Below, one piece after another: positions 7,163 through 14,327 of a DNA stretch of 16,420 nt. The first letter of the stretch is position 1. Each line of letters opens with the position of its first letter. Source of the DNA: Flavobacteriales bacterium (GTDB lineage Bacteria > Bacteroidota > Bacteroidia > Flavobacteriales > BACL11); assembly GCA_012960835.1 (NCBI GenBank), contig DUAL01000213.1, forward strand, positions 1 through 16,420, written 5' to 3'. Under the pieces are notes generated by a model that ran no database searches, was not told the origin of the DNA, and worked only from the letters and a program-made list of their open reading frames with translations. A program made the position numbers and the translations under genes.

Positions 7163-8386
7163 TTACTCAAACCTTATTGCTTTAATTGGAGTGATTTTAG
7201 TAATAAGAAAGGTCGGTAAAATTAGCATCAAAAGGCAAATAAACATGGCTCCAAAATTTAGTAGTATCACATCTGTAAAAGTAAAATATATAGGCACAGA
7301 ACTCATGTAATATGTTGCCGGATCTAAACTAATAATATGAAAATATTTTTGGGATAAAGCCATCCCAAGCCCTAATAGATTTCCCCAAAATAATCCTTTT
7401 GCAATAAGGTAAGTAGCATTGTATAAAAACACCTTTCTGACCGACCAATTGCTTTGACCAATTGCTTTGAGTATCCCTATGAGTTTGGTGCGTTCTAAAA
7501 TAAGAATTAAAAGTGCTGTAATGATATTGATTCCTGCAACAATTAGCATTAAAATAATAATAACATTTACATTGATATCCTGCAATTTGAGCCAATCAAA
7601 AATTTGAGGATTTATCTCTTTTATACTTTGTGCGTTTAAATCGTAATAGATTTTTTCATCCACCATCTGGGTTTGAGCATCCAAATTATCAAAATTACTG
7701 ATCGTAATTTCAAAACCACCAACAGAATCACTTCCCCAATTATTCAAATTTTGAATGTGCCTTATATCACCAAAAACATAGAGATCATCAAACTCCTGCA
7801 AATTGGTAGCATAAATTCCAGAAACAACAAACTTTCTAACTCTTGGAGGATCCTGCACAAAATACATAATGAGTTTTTCTTCTAATTGTAAAGCCAATAA
7901 ATCCGCAATCTTTTTAGAAATCAATACTCTGCTTGAAGTTAGGGTATCATTGTAAATAGGCACTTTTCCTTCTACTAAATTACTTTCAAAAAAAGAAGAA
8001 TTAAAATCACTACCTACCCCTTTTAAGACCACACCATGAATTTCATCTTTGGTTTTAATAATGCCAGCTTTTGTGGCAAAAACCTGAATATGCTGTATCC
8101 CATCTTCCTGTTCAATTGTAGGAAAAAAATCCTGATTTTTGCTTATCGCCCCAGTTTCATAAGAATTATTATTAGAAAAATTGGTGATTTGAATATGCGA
8201 TCCAAAACCTATAACTTTGTCGGCAATGTCCTTTTTGAAACCTTTAACAACCCCAATGGAAATGAGCATCACTGCCACCGAAAGTGCAATAGCCAAAATT
8301 GCTATGCGAATTATGGGGCGAGAAAGGCGATTATTTCCTTCCTTTGCGCTTATCAATCGCTTTGCTATAAAATATTCTACATTCAT
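7163..8386 (-). CDS. LolC/E-type ABC transporter permease (FtsX family)
   Basis: The 407-residue protein has the layout of the FtsX/LolC/LolE/MacB permease family. One N-terminal membrane helix (about 25-48) is followed by a large extracytoplasmic domain (about 50-270) and three C-terminal helices (about 275-297, 320-345 and 370-397). The N-terminal segment AKRLISAKEGNNRLSRP before the first helix is typical of LolC/E-like members, which work with a LolD-type ATPase to release lipoproteins from the inner membrane. No ATPase gene is adjacent, so the partner must be encoded elsewhere and the substrate is not certain. Its ATG is 8 bases from the divergent DUF1343 lipoprotein start. A one-mismatch -7 box (8410-8417) lies inside that neighbour. 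Confidence 0.85.
   Translation of the reverse strand: MNVEYFIAKRLISAKEGNNRLSRPIIRIAILAIALSVAVMLISIGVVKGFKKDIADKVIGFGSHIQITNFSNNNSYETGAISKNQDFFPTIEQEDGIQHIQVFATKAGIIKTKDEIHGVVLKGVGSDFNSSFFESNLVEGKVPIYNDTLTSSRVLISKKIADLLALQLEEKLIMYFVQDPPRVRKFVVSGIYATNLQEFDDLYVFGDIRHIQNLNNWGSDSVGGFEITISNFDNLDAQTQMVDEKIYYDLNAQSIKEINPQIFDWLKLQDINVNVIIILMLIVAGINIITALLILILERTKLIGILKAIGQSNWSVRKVFLYNATYLIAKGLFWGNLLGLGMALSQKYFHIISLDPATYYMSSVPIYFTFTDVILLNFGAMFICLLMLILPTFLITKITPIKAIRFE
8343..8373 (+). promoter_or_regulatory. Possible promoter of the DUF1343 gene
   Basis: On the plus strand TTTG (8343-8346) is followed by a 19-base spacer and TATAAAAT (8366-8373). This has the correct Bacteroidota spacing but keeps only the TA of the -7 consensus. 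It lies wholly inside the coding region of the divergent permease gene, as it must because the two start codons are 8 bases apart. Confidence 0.3.
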
Positions 8387-8394
8387 AAATACGG

Positions 8395-9537
8395 ATGGCT
8401 AAAATAACGCAAATATTCCTTTTAATTTCCTGCTGCTTACTTTTTAGTTGCCAAAAAGAAAAAATCCTAAAATTAGGAGCTGAACAAACAGAAAGCTACT
8501 TACCGCTTTTGAAAGATAAAAAAGTAGGCGTTATAGGCAATCAAACTTCTAGGATTGGTACTACACACTTGGTAGACAGCTTACTTAGCTTAGGAGTAGA
8601 TATAGTAAAAGTATTTTCCCCAGAACATGGCTTTAGAGGAAAGGCAGATGCAGGAGCAAAAATTGAAGATGGAATAGATGTAAAAACAGGACTTCCTATT
8701 ATCTCTCTTTATGGTAGCAATAAAAAACCTTATGCAGAACAATTAGAAGGAATAGATATTTTACTATTTGACATACAAGATGTGGGAGTACGATTTTACA
8801 CTTATATTTCTACACTACACTATGTAATGGAAGCGGCAGCAGAAAACAACATAAAAGTAATAGTACTAGACAGGCCCAACCCAAACGGACATTATGTTGA
8901 TGGCCCCATTCTGGATACTGCTTTCCAATCTTTTGTGGGGATGCATCCTATACCCATTGTGCATGGAATGACTGTTGGTGAATATGCTAAAATGATAAAT
9001 GGTGAGGGTTGGATTTCCATCAACTGTAATTTAACTGTTATTGAAATGGAAAATTACACCCATGAAATGACTTATGACTTACCGATAAAACCTTCTCCTA
9101 ATTTACCCAATGCTAGAGCAATTAATTTGTACCCTAGCCTTTGTTTGTTTGAAGGAACAAGCATAAGTATTGGTAGGGGAACTGATTCTCCTTTTCAGCA
9201 TTTTGGAGCGCCTTATTTGGAAAGCAACTATTCCTTTACCCCTGAAAGTAGAGATGGAAGTAAGTTTCCTAAACATGAAAATATAGAATGCTTTGGAACA
9301 GATTTACGCTTTCAGGAAAACTATTTGACTGCCATAAACTTAAATTGGGTAGTTGAATCTTACAAGCAATGTCCTGAAAAAGAGAATTTCTTCAATACCT
9401 TTTTTGATAAACTAGCAGGAACAAATCAACTAAGATTACAAATTATAGCAGGGAAAACAGCCAAAGAAATTAAAGTGACTTGGGAAGAGGGACTAGATAA
9501 GTTCAGGGGAATAAGAAAGAAGTATTTGATTTACTAA
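8395..9537 (+). CDS. DUF1343 (NamZ/GH171-like) lipoprotein
   Basis: The 380-residue protein belongs to DUF1343, whose characterised members (NamZ of Bacillus subtilis and Tannerella; CAZy GH171) are exo-beta-N-acetylmuramidases that release MurNAc from peptidoglycan fragments. Family blocks are visible: GNQTSR (48-53), VFSPEHGFRG (73-82), DIQDVGVRFYTY, VLDRPNPNG and the C-terminal FRGIRKKYLIY. The N-terminus is a lipoprotein signal peptide with the lipobox LFSC and lipidation cysteine C19, which supports the ATG start at 8395 and places the enzyme in the periplasm or on the outer membrane. The gene lies divergent to a LolC/E-like permease, and its stop overlaps that of a small minus-strand gene by 4 bases. 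Muropeptide recycling is the likely role; the activity is inferred from the family. Confidence 0.92.
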   Translation: MAKITQIFLLISCCLLFSCQKEKILKLGAEQTESYLPLLKDKKVGVIGNQTSRIGTTHLVDSLLSLGVDIVKVFSPEHGFRGKADAGAKIEDGIDVKTGLPIISLYGSNKKPYAEQLEGIDILLFDIQDVGVRFYTYISTLHYVMEAAAENNIKVIVLDRPNPNGHYVDGPILDTAFQSFVGMHPIPIVHGMTVGEYAKMINGEGWISINCNLTVIEMENYTHEMTYDLPIKPSPNLPNARAINLYPSLCLFEGTSISIGRGTDSPFQHFGAPYLESNYSFTPESRDGSKFPKHENIECFGTDLRFQENYLTAINLNWVVESYKQCPEKENFFNTFFDKLAGTNQLRLQIIAGKTAKEIKVTWEEGLDKFRGIRKKYLIY

Positions 9538-9710
9538 ACCTGCTTTCCTTTAATTAAATATTTTCCAATAATCAATAAGCCAAATCCAATAATAAAAATA
9601 ATCATAGGTATATAATATTCGGGATCTACAGCATAGAACTCTTGAAATATTCCATTAATTATACTTAGTGATAAAATTAGATAAGCGAGATAATTAACTG
9701 TTTTTTTCAT
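9534..9710 (-). CDS. 58-residue two-helix membrane protein, unknown function
   Basis: This small gene is not recognised as a known family. Read on the minus strand from the ATG at 9708-9710 to the TAG at 9534-9536, it encodes 58 residues. It begins MKKTVNYLAY, has a first hydrophobic helix at about 7-22, an acidic loop (QEFYAVDPEYY, 23-33), a second helix rich in isoleucine and glycine (about 34-49), and a basic tail ending KYLIKGKQV. The charge pattern predicts both ends in the cytoplasm. The clean membrane-protein layout, the exact fit into the gap between DUF1343 and ykgJ, and a possible -7 box upstream argue for a real gene. Its stop overlaps the DUF1343 stop by 4 bases in convergent orientation. 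The function is unknown. Confidence 0.65.
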   Translation of the reverse strand: MKKTVNYLAYLILSLSIINGIFQEFYAVDPEYYIPMIIFIIGFGLLIIGKYLIKGKQV

Positions 9711-9759
9711 AGGTTATTTATCTATGTTTTTAGTTAACGCAATAACAATTAGGTTAGTG

Positions 9760-9767
9760 CAAATTGA
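9760..9767 (-). promoter_or_regulatory. Possible -7 box for the 58-aa gene
   Basis: The minus strand reads TCAATTTG followed by CA, one mismatch from TAnnTTTG and sharing the CA extension seen at other promoters here. It predicts a leader of about 43-45 bases. No good -33 element is seen. The 107-base gap 9711-9817 shows no clear terminator for ykgJ, so read-through is also possible. Confidence 0.35.
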
Positions 9768-9817
9768 CAAACAAAGTCATAACATCTCCGATAACTTACT
9801 ACAAGTTCGCCAATTTC

Positions 9818-10309
9818 TTAAAATTCCTTTTTCAGTTTTTCTACAATTTCAAAAACTGCAGGACAAACCTCAATATTCTTTTCTGTAAGTTTTAGCAGTT
9901 GATGTTGCTTTATTCTATCGGTATGCGGAAATTCACGGCAAGCCTTTGGACGCACTTGATAAATACTACAGTAATTATCTGCTCCCAAAAAAGTACAAGG
10001 CACAGATTGCAATACATAATCCCTATCCTCATCAATACGCAAATACTTTTCAGTAAATTCGGAGGGTTTTATCCGGAGGTGTTTTGAAATTCTGCTAATA
10101 TCCTTATCCGTAAATAAAGGACCAGTAGTGGTGCAACAATTCGCACATTTCAGGCAATCAGTACAAGCAAAAACCTCCTCATGTAAAGGATGAATTAACT
10201 TATCCAATACCTTTGGTTTTACTTTTTTTAAGCGCTTGAAAAACTGCTGATTTTCCTTGCGTTTTAATATTACTTGCTCTTTATGTTTTATTAAAAAATA
10301 ATCCGGCAA
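9818..10309 (-). CDS. YkgJ-family cysteine cluster protein
   Basis: The 163-residue protein belongs to the YkgJ (CxxCxxCC) family, thought to bind zinc or an iron-sulfur cluster; the molecular role is not established. Its conserved cysteines are C52, C55, C58 and C59 (CLKCANCC), C105 (PCTFLG), C114 (NYCSIYQVRP), C124 (ACREFP) and C149, with an additional C49. The Bacteroidota-type core EKYLRIDEDRDYVLQS is intact and the length is normal. The start is unusual: the frame opens with TTG at 10307-10309, two stop codons lie 24-29 bases further upstream, and there is no ATG anywhere in the frame. TTG is therefore the best choice, but ATA or another rare codon just upstream cannot be excluded. It lies 51 bases after the E2 gene. 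Confidence 0.9.
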   Translation of the reverse strand: MPDYFLIKHKEQVILKRKENQQFFKRLKKVKPKVLDKLIHPLHEEVFACTDCLKCANCCTTTGPLFTDKDISRISKHLRIKPSEFTEKYLRIDEDRDYVLQSVPCTFLGADNYCSIYQVRPKACREFPHTDRIKQHQLLKLTEKNIEVCPAVFEIVEKLKKEF

Positions 10310-10321
10310 TAGGTTAGATGT

Positions 10322-10350
10322 TAAGTTTATAAATTATTACAAATACCAAA
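10322..10350 (-). promoter_or_regulatory. Possible ykgJ promoter
   Basis: On the minus strand TTTG (10347-10350) is followed after 17 bases by TAAACTTA (10322-10329), a partial match to TAnnTTTG. The start codon would lie only about 7-10 bases after the predicted transcription start. The match is weak, and cotranscription with the E2 gene upstream is an alternative, as no terminator is seen in the gap. Confidence 0.25.
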
Positions 10351-10360
10351 CAGTTAACTT

Positions 10361-11650
10361 TTATACAATTGTCTTAGTGTCGAACTGTTCCAAGTAATCC
10401 GCTACTCTTCTTACAAATTGCCCTCCCAGCGCTCCATCTACAACTCTGTGGTCGTAAGAAAGTGAGAGGAACATCATATGACGAATTGCAATAACATCTC
10501 CATGTTCTATTTCCAAAACAACAGGTTTTTTCTTTATAACTCCACAAGCCAAAATAGCTACTTGTGGTTGATTGATAATTGGCGTTCCCATCAGATTGCC
10601 AAAAGTACCAACATTAGTCATAGTGATTGTTCCACCCTGAATATCATCAGGTTTTAATTTTCCACCTCTTGCTCTTGTAGCCAAATCATTTACTGCCTTA
10701 GTAATGCCAACTAAGTTTTTGTTCTGACACTCTTTTATAACCGGAACAATTAAATTTCCATCAGCAAGTGCTGCTGCCATTCCGATATTGATATTTTTGT
10801 GAATATGGATATTTGTTCCTTCCACCGAAACATTTATCATTGGGAAATCCTTAACAGCTTTTGCCATTGCCTCAATAATAATAGGAGTAAAGGTGATGTT
10901 TTGTCCTTCTCTTTGTTTGAAGTCTGCTTTTACTTTATTTCTCCAATTTACAATATTAGTCATATCCGCTTCTACAAAAGAAGTAATGTGTGCAGAGGTC
11001 TGCTTGGACATAGTCATGTGTGCAGAAATCAGTTTACGCATTCTGTCCATTTCAATAATCTCTGTATCACCCGTATTAGCTGGCGGAGTAGAAGTATGTT
11101 GTGGAACAGGAGTTACTGGTGGAATAGGTTTTTCTACTTTTGCAACAGCAACAGTCCCTCTTGTTTTGATATAGGATGCCATATCTGATTTTGTTACTCT
11201 ACCTTCTTTTCCTGTTCCCTTAATAGCATCTAATTCGTCCATTGCAATTCCTTCAGATTTTGCTATACTCTTTACTAGTGGTGAATAGAATCTGTCCCCA
11301 GCATTTGTAATTGGAGCAGTTTTAGTTTCTTCAACTACTTTTGTAACTTCTTTTTCTATTACTTTTTCCTCTACTTTTGTCGGTGTTTCTGATGGAGTAT
11401 CATCACCGCCATCCGTTTCTAAAATAGCAAATGCTTGTCCAACTTGCACAACATCATCTGCCTGAAAAAGTTGCTCTACTAATTTTCCTTCATGGGTTGA
11501 TGGAACCTCAGAATCTACTTTATCGGTAGCAATTTCAATAATGGTTTCATCTAATTCTACCATTTCTCCTACTTGCTTAGCCCATGAAATTACCGTAGCT
11601 TCAGATACGCTTTCTCCCATTTTGGGCATAATTAATTCTACTCTTGCCAT
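10361..11650 (-). CDS. 2-oxo acid dehydrogenase E2 (dihydrolipoamide acyltransferase)
   Basis: The 429-residue core subunit of a 2-oxo acid dehydrogenase complex moves the acyl group from lipoyl to CoA. The N-terminal lipoyl domain (about 1-80) carries the lipoylated lysine K44 in EIATDKVDSEVP. A proline/threonine- and charge-rich linker leads to the peripheral subunit-binding domain (about 118-160, YSPLVKSIAKSEG...GRVTKSD). After a second linker comes the catalytic domain (about 198-429), ending in SYDHRVVDGALGG with the active residues H401 and D405. A single lipoyl domain and the MARVELIMPKMGESV start resemble the branched-chain or multi-substrate E2 of Bacteroidota, but the acetyl or succinyl type cannot be excluded. 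No E1 or E3 genes adjoin it. A -7 box lies about 27 bases upstream. Confidence 0.93.
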   Translation of the reverse strand: MARVELIMPKMGESVSEATVISWAKQVGEMVELDETIIEIATDKVDSEVPSTHEGKLVEQLFQADDVVQVGQAFAILETDGGDDTPSETPTKVEEKVIEKEVTKVVEETKTAPITNAGDRFYSPLVKSIAKSEGIAMDELDAIKGTGKEGRVTKSDMASYIKTRGTVAVAKVEKPIPPVTPVPQHTSTPPANTGDTEIIEMDRMRKLISAHMTMSKQTSAHITSFVEADMTNIVNWRNKVKADFKQREGQNITFTPIIIEAMAKAVKDFPMINVSVEGTNIHIHKNINIGMAAALADGNLIVPVIKECQNKNLVGITKAVNDLATRARGGKLKPDDIQGGTITMTNVGTFGNLMGTPIINQPQVAILACGVIKKKPVVLEIEHGDVIAIRHMMFLSLSYDHRVVDGALGGQFVRRVADYLEQFDTKTIV

Positions 11651-11676
11651 TTTATCATTTTCAATTTAATAGTTTG

Positions 11677-11684
11677 CAAAAATA
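11677..11684 (-). promoter_or_regulatory. -7 box of the E2 gene promoter
   Basis: The minus strand reads TATTTTTG followed by CA, an exact match to TAnnTTTG, in the gap between the glycosyltransferase and E2 genes. The predicted leader is about 20 bases. No TTG is found at the usual -33 distance. The box overlaps the small hairpin at 11681-11698. Confidence 0.55.
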
Positions 11685-11698
11685 CTAAAAAAAGTATT
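11681..11698 (-). terminator. Weak hairpin after the glycosyltransferase gene
   Basis: A 6-bp inverted repeat (AATACT 11681-11686, AGTATT 11693-11698) with a 6-base loop is followed on the minus strand by TTTTG. It has only one G-C pair, so it would be a poor terminator for the upstream recR-glycosyltransferase transcript. It is the only hairpin in this gap. Confidence 0.3.
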
Positions 11699-11712
11699 GT
11701 AAAGATTGTGTA

Positions 11713-13641
11713 TTACCCAAGTTGATTTAAGCACTTAAAAATAATATATAAATCATTTCTAGCACTATAATCTTTAGCGTAACGCATATTTATATTTCGA
11801 ATCTCTTTACTATCAATATCTTCTATTTTAAGATAGGAGGTAGGAGAAAGTATGCCTTTTCGGATATTTGGAAAATGCGATTCGTATTTTTCATTAAAGC
11901 CCACAAAAGTTTTTTTGGCTTTCAATATGCTTATCATATTTTTTACAAACTGAGTAGGGGAACTGCAAAACCACATAAGAATTGGCGCGAAAATTAAAAA
12001 TAAAAAAGAAAACAGAAAATCAAACACTCTTTTATTTCGCTTGTTGGCTGTTTTAGCAAGTTCCCAATTTGAGTCTGGTGAATAATAATCTCCCAATGTT
12101 TCTCTGGAATTACTACCGATAAGGAAGTGGCTATTTTCTGGTAGAATCTTGAAATTTAAAGAAGTTCCAGAAAGGAAAATAAGCCATTTAATGATATCTT
12201 TAAAGCTAATGTCCAAACTTGCAAAAACCACTTCATCTATTTTATGTTTTTTGATGACTTTTTTTAGTTCAGAAAAAGAGCCTAATGCGCCATTCTCTCC
12301 TTTTTGGTTCAAATAGCCAATAAGTTGGGTATTATGATTGGAATTAGATATAATTTTTTCTGCTCTTTCAAATTCAGCTTTTTCAGATAAAAGTAAAAGA
12401 TTCATCACTCTTTTTTCTGCAATATCTAAATCCTGATGACTAAGGATTCTGTAGAGAAATCTTAAAAAAACGAACAAAGTAAAAACTAAAATTCCACCAA
12501 CAATTATTATTGCTCTTGAAAAACGAATGGTATTAAAAAAGTTAGAGAAAGTCGCTATTACTAAAAGTCCAAAAATTACTCCTCTTGCCACACGATTTAT
12601 TCTAAATGGTTTATCGTATGCTCCACTAAAAAATAAGGAAATAATCCAAATAAAAATATAAGAAGGAATTATCAAATTTGTAAAAGTTTCTGAGAAAGGA
12701 TAAGGGGCATAATTTTCCCCCCAATAATTTGTTAAAAGTAGCAGGCCAAAATACATGGTAGAGAAATCGATAATTGGAAGTGAAAATATTTTGACAAAAT
12801 CTCTTACCAATACAATAAGTGATTTTACAAGAGTGGCCATTTTTATCAGGGGTAAAAAAAGAGGGTGTTTGCTGAAATGTTTTTTTACAAACGCAATCAT
12901 GGATTTATTAAAGCCACTGGTAAAGCTAAGCGTGTGTCTTTTGTTGCTTTCCCCCTTGTAATGTATGATTTTAATGTCGCCTAAATAATAATTTTTATAG
13001 CCCTTTTCTGCAATTCGCATACAAAGGTCAGTATCTTCCCAATACATAAAAAACTGTTCGTCAAAAAGGCCAACTTTATCTAGCACAGATTTTCTAATAA
13101 GCATAAAAGCCCCAACTAATACCTCTACTTCATGCCTGTCGTCTTTATCTAGATTTCCTAAATAATAGTGATTGAAAGTTTTTGATTTTGGAAAAAACTT
13201 ATGCAATCCTAAAAACTTAAACAGGGAAGTTTTAAAATCAGGGATTCCTCTTTTACTTTCATCCAAAAACTCCCCTTTTCCATCAATCATTTGCACTCCA
13301 ACTGCCCCTACATCTTTTTGTTCTTGCATAAATTTAAGTGCTTTTTCAAAAGCATCTTCTTCAACTAGAGTGTCTGGATTTAAAAGCAGAATAAATTCTC
13401 CTTTTGCCTTCAGAATTGCCTGATTATTGGCTTTGGAAAATCCTACATTTTTAAGGTTGCTTATAAGTTGAATATCTGGAAATTTTACCTTTACCATTTC
13501 TACCGATTCATCTACAGAATGATTGTCGATAACTATAATTTCAGCATCCAAATTTCGGATGGCTTTTAAACAAGAACGCAAGCATTGTTCCAAAAAAAAC
13601 TTAACATTGTAACTAACAATTATTACGGATAATTTTGTCAT
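11713..13641 (-). CDS. GT2 glycosyltransferase fused to a polyprenyl-phosphate transferase-like membrane region
   Basis: The 642-residue protein has two parts. Residues 1-250 are a GT-A family 2 glycosyltransferase: VIIVSYN (6-12), IDNHSVD (38-44), the metal/nucleotide-sugar motif NPDT (88-91) and MYWEDTDLCMR (about 199-209), a rhamnosyltransferase-like arrangement. The remainder resembles polyprenyl-phosphate sugar-1-phosphate transferases, with four hydrophobic helices (about 290-400), a Rossmann-like region (about 415-510), then KRVFDFLFSFLFLI as a fifth helix (about 540-565). The C-terminal catalytic half appears degenerate: the usual VGPRPE-type and KPGITG-type motifs are not recognisable. 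A role in cell-surface polysaccharide synthesis at the inner membrane is inferred; the sugar is unknown. It starts 9 bases after recR and is probably in its operon. Confidence 0.85.
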   Translation of the reverse strand: MTKLSVIIVSYNVKFFLEQCLRSCLKAIRNLDAEIIVIDNHSVDESVEMVKVKFPDIQLISNLKNVGFSKANNQAILKAKGEFILLLNPDTLVEEDAFEKALKFMQEQKDVGAVGVQMIDGKGEFLDESKRGIPDFKTSLFKFLGLHKFFPKSKTFNHYYLGNLDKDDRHEVEVLVGAFMLIRKSVLDKVGLFDEQFFMYWEDTDLCMRIAEKGYKNYYLGDIKIIHYKGESNKRHTLSFTSGFNKSMIAFVKKHFSKHPLFLPLIKMATLVKSLIVLVRDFVKIFSLPIIDFSTMYFGLLLLTNYWGENYAPYPFSETFTNLIIPSYIFIWIISLFFSGAYDKPFRINRVARGVIFGLLVIATFSNFFNTIRFSRAIIIVGGILVFTLFVFLRFLYRILSHQDLDIAEKRVMNLLLLSEKAEFERAEKIISNSNHNTQLIGYLNQKGENGALGSFSELKKVIKKHKIDEVVFASLDISFKDIIKWLIFLSGTSLNFKILPENSHFLIGSNSRETLGDYYSPDSNWELAKTANKRNKRVFDFLFSFLFLIFAPILMWFCSSPTQFVKNMISILKAKKTFVGFNEKYESHFPNIRKGILSPTSYLKIEDIDSKEIRNINMRYAKDYSARNDLYIIFKCLNQLG

Positions 13642-13650
13642 TCTGGAAAT

Positions 13651-14268
13651 CTAATTCACTAAGGAATTTTCGTATGGTAAACGGCTTGAAATAGCTGAGG
13701 CTAAGGTAAGTTCATCCGTGTATTCTAGTTCATCACCAATAGCAATTCCTCTGGCAATTATAGAAACAGAAATATCGAATTCTTTCAATCGTTTGAAAAG
13801 GTAGTAATTGGTAGTATCGCCTTCCATGGTAGTGCTTAACGCAAAAATCACTTCCTTTATTGAGTTATCTTTTACTTTTTCTACTAATTCTTCTATTCTA
13901 AGTTCAGATGGACCAATACCATCCATTGGGGAAATAAGTCCACCAAGCACATGGTAAACACCCTTGAATTGCATGGTATTTTCAATGGCCATCATTACCC
14001 TGATATCTTCTACCACACAAATAATATTTTTATCGCGTTTTGGGTTTGCACATACCTCACAAAGTTCTAAATCGGAAATACTATAACAAGCTTTGCAATA
14101 ACTGATATTATTGATGAGTCGGATGAAAGATTCTCCAAATTGCTGAACCTGTATTTTTTCTTGTTTTAGCATGTGTAATACTAGGCGTAAAGCCGATTTT
14201 TTACCAATTCCCGGTAAGCGAGAAAGGTGGTTTACGGCTGTTTCAACAAGTTTAGATGGAAAGTTCAT
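13651..14268 (-). CDS. recR: Recombination mediator RecR
   Basis: The 205-residue protein works with RecF and RecO to load RecA at gaps during recombinational repair. The order of domains is standard: helix-hairpin-helix LPGIGKKSA (18-26), a four-cysteine zinc finger (C58, C61, C70, C73), then a Toprim domain starting at ICVVED (83-88) and including the YHVLGG segment. The length is normal. The ATG start matches the conserved MNFPSKL N-terminus. A perfect -7 box (TATATTTG) ends only 4 bases before this ATG, so the mRNA may have no leader. The glycosyltransferase gene follows 9 bases after the stop. The symporter gene is transcribed divergently from the same 59-base gap. Confidence 0.97.
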   Translation of the reverse strand: MNFPSKLVETAVNHLSRLPGIGKKSALRLVLHMLKQEKIQVQQFGESFIRLINNISYCKACYSISDLELCEVCANPKRDKNIICVVEDIRVMMAIENTMQFKGVYHVLGGLISPMDGIGPSELRIEELVEKVKDNSIKEVIFALSTTMEGDTTNYYLFKRLKEFDISVSIIARGIAIGDELEYTDELTLASAISSRLPYENSLVN

Positions 14269-14272
14269 TTTG

Positions 14273-14280
14273 CAAATATA
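14273..14280 (-). promoter_or_regulatory. -7 box directly before recR
   Basis: The minus strand reads TATATTTG followed by CA, an exact match to TAnnTTTG. The last G is 4 bases from the A of the recR ATG, so transcription would begin at or very near the start codon. No TTG lies at the usual -33 distance; the nearest is about 31 bases upstream. Confidence 0.5.
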
Positions 14281-14281
14281 G

Positions 14282-14310
14282 TTGTATTCTTAATAATTCT
14301 GATAGATTTG
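14282..14310 (+). promoter_or_regulatory. Promoter of the sodium:solute symporter gene
   Basis: On the plus strand TTG (14282-14284) is followed after 18 bases by TAGATTTG (14303-14310). Both elements match the Bacteroidota -33/-7 consensus and the spacing is in the accepted range, making this the best promoter in the window. It predicts transcription from about 14315-14317, which excludes an upstream ATG at 14256 and supports the start at 14328. Confidence 0.7.
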
Positions 14311-14327
14311 TCAAAACAAAACATTAT

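Noticed and set aside
9780..9817. AACTT/AAGTT hairpin after ykgJ as a terminator
   Set aside because: The stem is only 5 bp and no T-tract follows on the minus strand.
14256..14327. Longer symporter N-terminus starting at the ATG at 14256
   Set aside because: It would overlap recR, lies upstream of a strong -33/-7 promoter, and adds 24 polar residues not typical for the family.
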